DNA of 28,594 nt from JBBQBM01 sp964554485 (lineage in GTDB: Bacteria > Patescibacteriota > Saccharimonadia > Saccharimonadales > JAGQMS01): the NCBI GenBank assembly GCA_964554485.1, contig CAZKOX010000008.1:1-28594 (forward strand), read 5' to 3'. The translations under genes and the position numbers were made by a program. Position 1 is the first letter of the stretch. Each line of letters starts with the position of its first letter. The notes below the pieces were generated by a model. That model saw only the letters and a list, made by a program, of their open reading frames with translations. It did no database searches and was not told the DNA's origin. This document shows positions 1 through 7,098 of this stretch, piece after piece.

Positions 1-1328
1 ATTTCGCGTTCGCCCTGAAGAACATGAATTTCAACTTGTGGTTGATTATCGGCGGCAGTTGAGAAAGTCTCGCTCTTACTTGACGGGATTGTAGTGTTGC
101 GTTCGATTAACTTGGTTGTAACACCTCCAAGAGTCTCAATTCCGAGACTTAGTGGCGTAACGTCAAGCAGAAGAACATCTTTGACGTCACCAGCTAGCAC
201 GCCGCCCTGAATAGCAGCTCCAAGAGCCACAACTTCGTCAGGGTTTACGCCTTTCATTGGCTCTTTACCGAATATCTCTTTAACTTTGGCCTGAACTGCC
301 GGCATACGGGTCATACCACCAACTAGCACTACGGCGTCGATGTCTTTGGCGTCAACGCCAGCATCTTTAAGAGCCTTCATGCACGGTTCAGCCGTTCGGT
401 CGATTAAGTCACCAACCAACTCTTCGAGTTTGGCGCGAGTCATCTTGTATTCGAAGTGAACAGGACCATCGGCAGTAGCTGTTAAGAATGGTAGGTTAAT
501 GTTTACTTCCTGAGCGGTTGATAGTTCGATCTTAGCTTTTTCGGCTTCATCGCGAAGACGCTGCACGACGGCTTTGTCGTCGGTTGTGTCAATTCCACTG
601 TCCTTTTTAAACTGTTCAATAAGGTGATTAACAATAATTCGGTCAAAGTCGGCACCACCTAGGTGCGTATCACCGTTAGTGCTTTTAACCTCAAAGACAC
701 CATCACCAAGCTCCAAAATTGAAACGTCGAAAGTACCGCCACCGAGGTCGTAAACAGCAATTTTTTCGTCTTTTTTAGAATCTTTATCAAGACCATAGGC
801 AAGGGCAGCCGCTGTTGGTTCGTTAATAATTCGTTTAACTTCCAAGCCAGCAATCTTTCCGGCATCTTTTGTAGCCTGGCGCTGAGAGTCGTCAAAATAG
901 GCCGGTACGGTAATAACCGCCTCAGTAACTGGTTCGCCCAAGTAGGCTTCGGCATCAGCTTTCAACTTCGAAAGGATCATAGCGCTAACCTCTTCTGGGC
1001 TGTAGTCTTTATCACCCATCTTAACTTTTACGCCATTTCCAGCTTTAACCATTTCGTAAGACATCAACTTAATGTCTTTTTGGACTTCTTTATCTTCCCA
1101 TTTTCGACCAATTAGTCGTTTTACTTCATAAACAGTGTTTTTTGAATTAGTAACCGCCTGTCGACGAGCTAGTTTTCCAACCAGGCGCTCGCCGTTTTTG
1201 TTTATTGCTACAACGCTAGGCGTAGTTCGGTCGCCTTCGACGTTCGAGATAACGTCAGCCGAGCCACCTTGCATGACCGCCATAGCAGAGTTAGTTGTTC
1301 CTAAGTCGATTCCTATAATTTTACCCAT
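1..1328 (-). CDS. dnaK: Molecular chaperone DnaK (Hsp70), C-terminal part outside window
   Basis: ATP-dependent Hsp70 chaperone that binds exposed hydrophobic peptides in the cytosol and works with GrpE and DnaJ. The frame reads from ATG at 1328 through MGKIIGIDLGTTNS, then AVYDLGGGTFDVSIL and VVLVGGMTRMPAV, the three Hsp70 signatures of the ATPase domain. It goes on into the start of the substrate-binding domain (DVTPLSLGIETLGGV) and runs off the left edge. About 442 codons are present of the roughly 630 usual for the family. An AAAGGG Shine-Dalgarno lies about 10 nt before the ATG. It is downstream of hrcA, grpE and a small ORF on the same strand but has its own CIRCE-controlled promoter, so it can be transcribed separately after heat shock. 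A dnaJ gene may lie beyond the edge, which cannot be seen here. Confidence 0.97.
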   Translation of the reverse strand, partial: MGKIIGIDLGTTNSAMAVMQGGSADVISNVEGDRTTPSVVAINKNGERLVGKLARRQAVTNSKNTVYEVKRLIGRKWEDKEVQKDIKLMSYEMVKAGNGVKVKMGDKDYSPEEVSAMILSKLKADAEAYLGEPVTEAVITVPAYFDDSQRQATKDAGKIAGLEVKRIINEPTAAALAYGLDKDSKKDEKIAVYDLGGGTFDVSILELGDGVFEVKSTNGDTHLGGADFDRIIVNHLIEQFKKDSGIDTTDDKAVVQRLRDEAEKAKIELSTAQEVNINLPFLTATADGPVHFEYKMTRAKLEELVGDLIDRTAEPCMKALKDAGVDAKDIDAVVLVGGMTRMPAVQAKVKEIFGKEPMKGVNPDEVVALGAAIQGGVLAGDVKDVLLLDVTPLSLGIETLGGVTTKLIERNTTIPSSKSETFSTAADNQPQVEIHVLQGERE

Positions 1329-1384
1329 CTTTTTTACCCTTTCTAACTTATATTCAATCTATTTAGTGAGTTTCTACCCCTGAT

Positions 1385-1421
1385 TTTATACCAATTAGCA
1401 CTCTAGTGTCAAGAGTGCTAA
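1385..1421 (-). promoter_or_regulatory. dnaK promoter embedded in a perfect CIRCE operator
   Basis: TTAGCACTC (1395-1403), a 9-nt spacer and GAGTGCTAA (1413-1421) form a perfect CIRCE, the HrcA binding site. On the minus strand the -35 TTGACA (1412-1407) lies inside the spacer, with a 16-nt gap to the -10 TATAAA (1390-1385). HrcA bound here would block RNA polymerase. The right arm overlaps the stop codon of the upstream ORF (TAG, 1420-1418). Confidence 0.93.
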
Positions 1422-1939
1422 TAGTTTTTAAGCATCCTGGTTTGTGCAACTTTCAAAGCCTCATCAACCCATTCAGTCGGAATATCAGGGTCTGAAGCAT
1501 ACTCCGTCATTGTTTCTTCTATATGCCGGATTACATCCTCCTCTGAGCCTTGAGACATAAATACTATGGTTAGTTCGTCTGCAATTGTTCTTATAACTTC
1601 AAGCTTATGGTCATCCTCGATAATTCCCTTGAATTCCTGTTCTAATACATCATCTTCTAATCCTGGAGTTTCTGGACTCTTTTCACTTGGTTCAAGTCCA
1701 TAGGTCATAGGGTCTAATCCTCTGAGTTCAACAAGCTGCGACAAAATCATTCGTTGCGGCGTATTTGGTTCGCCACCAAATCTTACATTTGCTACCCGCC
1801 AAGGGTGCTTGCAGCCAAGAGCCCGGTCTACTCCATCCTTACACATAGGTAACAACCGTTTGTCGAAAATATCTAATACGCCTTCGCCGCTGCCAACTAA
1901 TGGGCAATCTGCGCAGGGTTTCTTGATATTTATTGTCAT
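1418..1939 (-). CDS. Conserved-looking Cys-containing protein in the heat-shock cluster, unknown function
   Basis: A 173-aa soluble acidic protein that I do not recognise. Its first 50 residues carry four cysteines (C9, C12, C33, C43) in the pattern CxxC-x20-C-x9-C followed by KHPW, which could hold zinc or an Fe-S cluster. The rest is predicted helical and rich in Glu and Asp. There is no signal peptide or membrane segment. The ATG overlaps the grpE stop by 4 nt (ATGA), so it is probably translationally coupled to GrpE. Its stop codon lies inside the dnaK CIRCE. The position between grpE and dnaK suggests, but does not prove, a role in proteostasis or redox sensing during stress. Confidence 0.8.
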   Translation of the reverse strand: MTINIKKPCADCPLVGSGEGVLDIFDKRLLPMCKDGVDRALGCKHPWRVANVRFGGEPNTPQRMILSQLVELRGLDPMTYGLEPSEKSPETPGLEDDVLEQEFKGIIEDDHKLEVIRTIADELTIVFMSQGSEEDVIRHIEETMTEYASDPDIPTEWVDEALKVAQTRMLKNY

Positions 1940-2400
1940 TTTTTTACCTTAACCATCGCTGGTCGAAGGATTTTGTCGCCAAGCATGTAGCCAGACTGAA
2001 TTTCTTCAGCCACGATCTCTTCGCCAGGGCCATCTTCGACACTAACTGCTTCCATAGTACTTGGATTAAAAGGCTGCCCGATTGTTTCGATCTTCTTCAA
2101 TCCGAGATTACTTAACACGTCAAGTAATTGACGCTCAAGGACATTAATGCCTTTAACCCAATTATTGTCTTTTAGCTCTTCTGGCGTATGCGCAAAAGCT
2201 CGCTCGAGGTTATCAAAAACCGGTAAGAGTTCTGAAACGGCCATTTCTCGCCCTAGCTTTAAGGCATCGAGCCGTTCTTTTTCGGCACGAGTTTTGAAGT
2301 TAATAAAATCGGCCTGTAACCTCTGCAAATCAGCCGTCAATTCTAAGACTTTTGTATCAACTCCGGACTTTGGGCTTGTTGTTTTGGATTGTTTAGGCAT
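1936..2400 (-). CDS. grpE: Nucleotide exchange factor GrpE
   Basis: GrpE releases ADP from DnaK and so resets the chaperone cycle. The 154-aa product has the family layout. A disordered Lys/Ser N-terminus is followed by a long coiled coil (about residues 18-55, with FINFKTRAEKE), the helical dimer region with LLPVFDNLERAF, and the C-terminal beta wing (FNPSTMEAV, then GYMLGDKILRPAMVKV). The length is on the short side of normal. It overlaps hrcA by 8 nt upstream and the next ORF by 4 nt, so the three are one transcript read from the hrcA promoter. The stop is TGA. Confidence 0.96.
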   Translation of the reverse strand: MPKQSKTTSPKSGVDTKVLELTADLQRLQADFINFKTRAEKERLDALKLGREMAVSELLPVFDNLERAFAHTPEELKDNNWVKGINVLERQLLDVLSNLGLKKIETIGQPFNPSTMEAVSVEDGPGEEIVAEEIQSGYMLGDKILRPAMVKVKK

Positions 2401-3097
2401 ACATTTGCTCCTCTAACATTTGACCGGCGTGGGACACTAAGCCCATGACGCTTCGATAACTTTGTCGGGTTGGACCTACAATGCCGATATAACTTTTATC
2501 GGAATATGGACTACGAAAACGACTAATGATTAAGCTGCAGCCACTGGCTTTACCGATTGGATTTTCTTTGCCGATATATACATTTAGCGGCTCATTTGGT
2601 GCAGTTTCACGTAGCCATGGTTCAAGGTTATCAAGAAGATAGGCGACGTTTTTTACGGCTTCTGTACCTACAAATTCCGGTTGGTTAAATAAATTTGTTA
2701 GGCCGCTCATATAAAGCTGGCTGCCAATTGTTCCTATTCCGAGATTGCCGGTAATCTCGACTAATGAATCAACCGCCGACTTTATTGCTTGAGTTGGTTC
2801 ACCAGCACCAGATAGCCTAGTATCGAGCGTTCTCGCATTACGTTCGATCGCCATGGTGGGTTCAGCAACTTGGATATTATTAACATACCAGCGATAGCCC
2901 TTGTCTGTAGGTACACGCCCGGCACTAGTATGTGGCTGATGGATAAAACCCAAATGTTCAAGTTCGGCCATATCGGCACGAATCGTAGCGCTACTAACGT
3001 TAAAAGCCCGCGCTAGAAGCTGTGAGCCAACCGGGCTAGCTACTTCAGCATACTGTTCAACAATTGCCGACAGGATTTTATATTGTCTCTCAGTCAT
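2393..3097 (-). CDS. hrcA: Heat-inducible transcription repressor HrcA (short form)
   Basis: HrcA represses heat-shock genes by binding CIRCE. The N-terminus is a winged helix (MTERQYKILSAIVEQYAE, then PVGSQLLARAFNVSSATIRADMAELE and the wing HTSAGRVPTDKGYRWYV). The rest is a GAF-like domain ending RSPYSDKSYIGIVGPTRQSY and MGLVSHAGQMLEEQ. At 234 aa it is about 100 residues shorter than the usual ~340-aa HrcA, so the inserted dimerisation domain is probably reduced or missing. I chose ATG at 3097 because a -10 TATAAT ends 9 nt upstream. A GTG at 3124 would add nine residues but lies inside the CIRCE, upstream of the predicted transcription start. Confidence 0.95.
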   Translation of the reverse strand: MTERQYKILSAIVEQYAEVASPVGSQLLARAFNVSSATIRADMAELEHLGFIHQPHTSAGRVPTDKGYRWYVNNIQVAEPTMAIERNARTLDTRLSGAGEPTQAIKSAVDSLVEITGNLGIGTIGSQLYMSGLTNLFNQPEFVGTEAVKNVAYLLDNLEPWLRETAPNEPLNVYIGKENPIGKASGCSLIISRFRSPYSDKSYIGIVGPTRQSYRSVMGLVSHAGQMLEEQMYA

Positions 3098-3106
3098 ATT
3101 GACCAA

Positions 3107-3144
3107 ATTATACGTTTTTAGCACTCAAAACTCAAGAGTGCCAG
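3107..3144 (-). promoter_or_regulatory. hrcA promoter overlapped by an imperfect CIRCE
   Basis: TTAGCACTC (3118-3126), 9 nt, then GAGTGCCAG (3136-3144). The outer three bases of the right arm are degenerate. On the minus strand, -35 TTGAGT (3135-3130), 17 nt and -10 TATAAT (3112-3107) make a good sigma-70 promoter whose -35 is covered by the operator. HrcA therefore probably represses its own operon, perhaps more weakly than dnaK. Confidence 0.9.
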
Positions 3145-3150
3145 TAGCTC

Positions 3151-3179
3151 TTGATTTTTCATTGTTTAAATTGTAGAAT
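3151..3179 (+). promoter_or_regulatory. Promoter for the gene at 3189
   Basis: TTGATT (3151-3156), a 17-nt spacer and TAGAAT (3174-3179). The -10 ends 9 nt before ATG 3189, so the mRNA would be nearly leaderless. It fires divergently from the hrcA promoter and lies just beside the CIRCE. Confidence 0.6.
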
Positions 3180-3188
3180 TTGAACCTT

Positions 3189-3620
3189 ATGAGTTTTGTA
3201 AATCCATTTCCACTTAAAGGTATTCACCCGTCGGATACTCTTGAACGTCTATGTAGCGAACAACCCTTCGATACTAGTTCACCGATCGATCATACGAGAG
3301 CTGACTTTTATCATCGAGTCCACCGAGTAGGCGACATGCCAGTAGCATTCGTAGATGCTTTGACTGGCTTAGTGGACGATGCCACCAATAATACACAACC
3401 CGCAACGGCAAAAGTGTCTGAACATATTGATACGGCAAGCTATAAAATAGAACAGTTTCTAGCTGGGAAGGACCCCGATGAATTAGTAGAGGTTGGTTGT
3501 TATATTGGCATATGCCTAGTTGGAGCAACTGTTAGTACCCCTGATTTTCCGAGGCAGTTAGCTCAAAAAGAAATTGCCAGACTGGCAATCTTCCAACCAA
3601 CCCAATTTCGCATTATTTAG
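3189..3620 (+). CDS. Hypothetical protein
   Basis: A 143-aa product that I do not recognise. It appears soluble, with no signal peptide or clear membrane helix. A polar N-terminal half (with DFYHRVHRVGD) is followed by a helical stretch (SEHIDTASYKIEQFLAGKDP) and a short, more hydrophobic segment (GCYIGICLVGA, about residues 105-116). ATG 3189 is preferred over TTG 3180 because a promoter -10 ends 9 nt before it. The gene sits divergently from hrcA, and its stop codon lies inside an inverted repeat that reaches the start of the peroxiredoxin gene 15 nt further on. Confidence 0.6.
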   Translation: MSFVNPFPLKGIHPSDTLERLCSEQPFDTSSPIDHTRADFYHRVHRVGDMPVAFVDALTGLVDDATNNTQPATAKVSEHIDTASYKIEQFLAGKDPDELVEVGCYIGICLVGATVSTPDFPRQLAQKEIARLAIFQPTQFRII

Positions 3621-3636
3621 TCTATACTTAGACTAA
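3617..3636 (+). promoter_or_regulatory. Perfect 8-bp inverted repeat over the bcp promoter
   Basis: TTAGTCTA-TACT-TAGACTAA is a perfect palindrome with a 4-nt centre. The -10 box TATACT (3623-3628) sits in the middle, and the last A is the first base of the bcp ATG (3636). This geometry fits a repressor operator. The gap between -10 and ATG is 7 nt, so the bcp mRNA is probably leaderless. Confidence 0.5.
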
Positions 3637-4085
3637 TGAAAGCTCCTGATTTTTCGTTATTTGATCAAGACGGCAAACAACACACCCTAAAAGACTATGC
3701 CGGTAAGTGGTTGGTGGTTTATTTTTATCCTAAAGATAATACTCCGGGATGCACCAAAGAAGCCTGCACCTTTCGTGATGGTCGCGATATGCTAAAAAGC
3801 CTCGGCGCCGAAGTTATTGGTATAAGTAAAGATTCTGTCAAAAGCCATGCTAAATTTGCCACCAACCACAAATTGAACTTTACATTACTAAGCGATGAGT
3901 CAACAGAGACAATTCAAGCTTTTGGATCATGGAAGCTCAAGAAGTTTATGGGTCGTGAGTACATGGGTATCAACCGCGACACTTACCTGATTAACCCTAA
4001 AGGCGAGGTTGTGAAAAAATATGAGGGCGTTAACCCTCTTAAAAACTTCTCTGAAGTATACGAAGATCTTAAAAAACTGATCTAG
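3636..4085 (+). CDS. bcp: Thiol peroxidase of the Bcp/PrxQ peroxiredoxin family
   Basis: Reduces hydrogen peroxide and organic hydroperoxides using a cysteine, and is recycled by thioredoxin. The 149-aa protein matches the family in length and has the thioredoxin-like fold. APDFSLFDQDGK is followed by the active site YPKDNTPGCTKEAC, with peroxidatic Cys39 (preceded by Pro and Thr) and Cys44 as the usual PrxQ resolving cysteine. The downstream segment GISKDSVKSHAKFATNHKLN is also typical. It is cytosolic, with no signal peptide. The start lies inside the palindrome at 3617-3636. The 3' end overlaps the convergent NHL gene by 17 nt. Confidence 0.95.
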   Translation: MKAPDFSLFDQDGKQHTLKDYAGKWLVVYFYPKDNTPGCTKEACTFRDGRDMLKSLGAEVIGISKDSVKSHAKFATNHKLNFTLLSDESTETIQAFGSWKLKKFMGREYMGINRDTYLINPKGEVVKKYEGVNPLKNFSEVYEDLKKLI

Positions 4086-6636
4086 GAGTTTCGGCTACTC
4101 CAGCCATTGTTGAAGCAGAATAGCTATTTGGCATGTAGACACTTGAGTTTAAGTTCATGTTCGACCCACCCGAACTTGCACCACCAGATGATTTAGATGC
4201 ACCATTTGATCCTGAGCTACTACTTCCATCAAGATCATCGTCGCCACGGTATTTTATTACAGCTAAAAATACTGCAAGTAAAAACACACCGCCAACTGCA
4301 GCAAGTACCCATTTCCAATTGTTACTTGAAGCCTCAGGCTCGGATTCATTAGTAGATTCTTTTACTACATTACTTGAAATATCTTCTGCGGTTACATTTG
4401 CGATATTCTTTAAGATAATGCTAGTTGTGGTAGCGGTTAGGCTAGTGGCAGTAAGTTCTATATCATTTGCTCCGTCTTGATCGACGTCGATTTGCTTTGC
4501 ACTACTTGCACTAAGTACATAATCTGTAGGTGTTGATGCAATCGTTACGGTAATCGTTCCAGCCGCTAAATCAATGGACTTGATAGTAAGGGTGTGATGA
4601 TTAGGACTACTCAAGTCGCACACGTCATATATAGAAGTACTATTGATACAGAACTCTAGTACGTCTCCGACAGCAAGGTTGTCTATTGTCTTGCCGGTGC
4701 TCTCAAAAAAGTCGGAATAACTATTTACGTTTATCGTAGTGCCTGTTTCATCATCACTGCTCGTCGATGTAGTTGTGCTTGTAGTAGCCGCAGGAGTAGT
4801 GGCGGGAGGTGTTGCCGGCGGAGTGGCGGGAGGTGTGACGGCGTAGCCAAATGTTTGAACCCTAAAATTATCGCTATCTGTGGCCAAAATATCTCCGCCC
4901 GAGGTCATAGCTAGTCCAATATAAGGCGAGGCGCTGTTTAGTCCAAACTGCCCGTCCCCTGAACCTTTTTCTCCAAACTCGAACACAAAATCACCTTCAG
5001 AGTTATACATTAATATCTTTGATCGATAGTGATCAGCAATATATAAATTATTCGATGAGTCTGTTTCAAGGTCACTTATATCAAGCAACGACCCAACCGC
5101 ATCACCATGTACCGTAAAGTTATTATTAACTACATCACCAGTCATCGTGTACTTACCAACCTGTGTACTACCCCAGCCATCGGCTACATATACATTCTGA
5201 TTAGAGTCTACGTCAATCCAGCTAGCTGTTGCAGGAAAAATTGGTGTCCATTGATATAACAAATCTCCAGCAGATGAAAATACTCCGACGAAAGTAATAT
5301 CGTCCCCGTCAATTCCTGAAACATAAACATTGTCCGTCGCATCCAAATCAAGTGCCGAAGGGAACAGACCTGTAACCATGGCACCGATATAGCTGCCGTC
5401 AGACGAATTGTACATTTGAACAGACGTCTCATCGTCGACAACATAAAGAACGCCTGTGCTACTAACTGCAATATCCTTGGCTTGACTAACATGTGCACTT
5501 ACATCGATCGTCGATACATAAACACCACTTGATGAAAATTTTTTAATCCTATTGCTGAGGAATAACCGCTCTACGACATATATGTTGCCAGCGCTATCCG
5601 TCGTTATAAAGCTAGGACGATAGAGTTGATCATTATTTACAAATGCTCTTGAACCCCACTGCGATGTATACGTCATCGGGGAATTAGCCGGTGAACTGAA
5701 TGACTGAACACGATAATTTCCAGTGTCTACTACATAAACTGAGATAGTTGATACATCATAAGCCATTCCCTGCGGGTCACTAAACTGTCCGTCACCACTT
5801 CCACCGGCAATCAACGGACAATGATCTGCGGCGGCGCATGCTCCAGTAGCTGTAAACTTATAAACACTGTTACTGCCGGCTGAGCCACTTGAAACATGTA
5901 CATTATTACCTGCACCGACAGCAACCCAATAAGGCTGCGCAACAGCCCACGAACTGACAAAGTTGTTTGAGCTGTCAAAACGATAGATTTTATTATTCCC
6001 AAAACCAGCAACGTAGAAATATGCACCCGACGATGTAAATGATATTCCGTATGGATAAATCAAAGAGCCGTCAACGACCCCGCCAAATTCAGTGGTATAA
6101 GTACCATCTGACTGAAATATCTCTATCCTGTTATTAGGCCAGCCGTCAGATACATATATCAAACCATCTCCGCTAACAGCGATTCCAGTCGGACCTTTAA
6201 ACTCGCCAGCGCCTGTTCCGTAAGTACCCCACTTAAGAACATAGTTTCCATTGCTATCAAATTTTTGCACCCGATTGTTATTTTGATCCGTAATGTAGAT
6301 ATTGTCGGATCCATCTATTGCAATTCCGGTTGGCCCAGCAAATTGACCGTTTCCGCTCCCACCCTCACCCCATTGAGTAACTAGTGTCCCGCTACTGGTA
6401 AATTTCTTGATGATGTTCAGCTCGTAATCGGCTACATATACATTCTGGCTTGAATCCATTGCGATACCATTTGGCAGCAAAAATTGGTCGTCGCCAAGCG
6501 TTGCTCCGAACTGAGATTTGTAGGTTGGTGGCGCTATCGCATACGCCGAGATCGCATTTATTAATATCGGTATAGCTAGCAGCGCACTTAGCGCCAAAAA
6601 GAACGTAGTGTTCAACAACCTCTTTGAACGTTTCAT
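4069..6636 (-). CDS. Secreted NHL-repeat beta-propeller protein with a C-terminal membrane anchor
   Basis: An 855-aa cell-surface protein. A signal peptide (about residues 1-33, KRSKRLLN then a long hydrophobic run to ISAYA) is followed by many NHL repeats, for example GPTGIAIDGSDNIYITDQNNN and GPTGIAVSGDGLIYVSDGWP. These fill roughly residues 40-590 and probably form two six-bladed propellers. Next come a Pro/Ala/Thr-rich linker (PPATPP repeated, near 600-625), a small domain with Cys residues and an Asp-rich DVDQDGANDIELT motif, and a transmembrane helix at about 776-795. A Ser/Gly-rich cytoplasmic tail ends the protein. NHL propellers bind proteins or glycans, so adhesion to a host cell is a reasonable guess but not shown. 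No sorting motif is visible. Confidence 0.85.
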   Translation of the reverse strand: MKRSKRLLNTTFFLALSALLAIPILINAISAYAIAPPTYKSQFGATLGDDQFLLPNGIAMDSSQNVYVADYELNIIKKFTSSGTLVTQWGEGGSGNGQFAGPTGIAIDGSDNIYITDQNNNRVQKFDSNGNYVLKWGTYGTGAGEFKGPTGIAVSGDGLIYVSDGWPNNRIEIFQSDGTYTTEFGGVVDGSLIYPYGISFTSSGAYFYVAGFGNNKIYRFDSSNNFVSSWAVAQPYWVAVGAGNNVHVSSGSAGSNSVYKFTATGACAAADHCPLIAGGSGDGQFSDPQGMAYDVSTISVYVVDTGNYRVQSFSSPANSPMTYTSQWGSRAFVNNDQLYRPSFITTDSAGNIYVVERLFLSNRIKKFSSSGVYVSTIDVSAHVSQAKDIAVSSTGVLYVVDDETSVQMYNSSDGSYIGAMVTGLFPSALDLDATDNVYVSGIDGDDITFVGVFSSAGDLLYQWTPIFPATASWIDVDSNQNVYVADGWGSTQVGKYTMTGDVVNNNFTVHGDAVGSLLDISDLETDSSNNLYIADHYRSKILMYNSEGDFVFEFGEKGSGDGQFGLNSASPYIGLAMTSGGDILATDSDNFRVQTFGYAVTPPATPPATPPATTPAATTSTTTSTSSDDETGTTINVNSYSDFFESTGKTIDNLAVGDVLEFCINSTSIYDVCDLSSPNHHTLTIKSIDLAAGTITVTIASTPTDYVLSASSAKQIDVDQDGANDIELTATSLTATTTSIILKNIANVTAEDISSNVVKESTNESEPEASSNNWKWVLAAVGGVFLLAVFLAVIKYRGDDDLDGSSSSGSNGASKSSGGASSGGSNMNLNSSVYMPNSYSASTMAGVAETPRSVF

Positions 6637-6670
6637 TAATATTAAGTTTAGTTCTTTACACTAAAATACA

Positions 6671-6686
6671 CAACCTTTTTAGGTTG
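6671..6686 (-). terminator. Weak hairpin downstream of the small membrane gene
   Basis: CAACC, a 6-nt A/T loop, then GGTTG, followed on the minus strand by TGTATTTTAG. It lies 23 nt beyond the stop at 6709. The stem has only 5 bp, so this call is tentative. Confidence 0.3.
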
Positions 6687-6708
6687 GTGAGCAGAACCAA
6701 TTTTAGTA

Positions 6709-6978
6709 TTAAAGTTTTTTGTACGTCGTGCCTGTAGCAATAAGTATCGCTAGGCCAACCGTTAATAGTACCCAGCCATTATTCGCTAGAAACGGTACTT
6801 GATTAATCAGTTTTTCAAAGCCATAGAATATCGAAACAACGCCAAAAGTTGCAGCCAGCGCCGACCATAGTGGAAACTTGTTATTGATATTCTCGCGTTT
6901 TCTGTCGATCTTCTTAAGTAGTTCGATATCAACAACCTCCGTAAGGGGATTATGTTTTGGTTTTTTATCTTCGCTCAT
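6709..6978 (-). CDS. Small two-helix membrane protein, unknown function
   Basis: An 89-aa protein with a charged N-terminal 35 residues (many Lys, Glu and Asp) and two hydrophobic helices at about 37-55 (PLWSALAATFGVVSIFYGF) and 67-84 (NNGWVLLTVGLAILIATG), ending YKKL. I do not recognise a family. The N-terminus is probably cytoplasmic. It lies between lepA and the NHL gene on the same strand. A TTAAAT sequence ends 6 nt before the ATG and could be a -10 box. Confidence 0.6.
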   Translation of the reverse strand: MSEDKKPKHNPLTEVVDIELLKKIDRKRENINNKFPLWSALAATFGVVSIFYGFEKLINQVPFLANNGWVLLTVGLAILIATGTTYKKL

Positions 6979-7019
6979 ACTGCTATTTAATCACGTTTCG
7001 AAGCACTGTAAAAGAACCA

Positions 7020-7044
7020 TGAGACACCCCTTCGGGGTTTCTCA
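7020..7044 (-). terminator. Probable lepA terminator hairpin
   Basis: TGAGACACCCC, a TTC loop, then GGGGTTTCTCA: an 11-bp stem with one mismatch, about 55 nt beyond the lepA stop. On the minus strand it is followed by the moderately T-rich GGTTCTTTTAC. There is no clean T-run. Confidence 0.5.
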
Positions 7045-7098
7045 TCGCTCCAGGGTTGGAATAAATCCGACACTTGGGCTGCTCTTCCCGATAACAAT

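Noticed and set aside
3098..3124. HrcA start at GTG 3124
   Set aside because: It lies inside the CIRCE and before the predicted transcription start; ATG 3097 begins the conserved winged helix.
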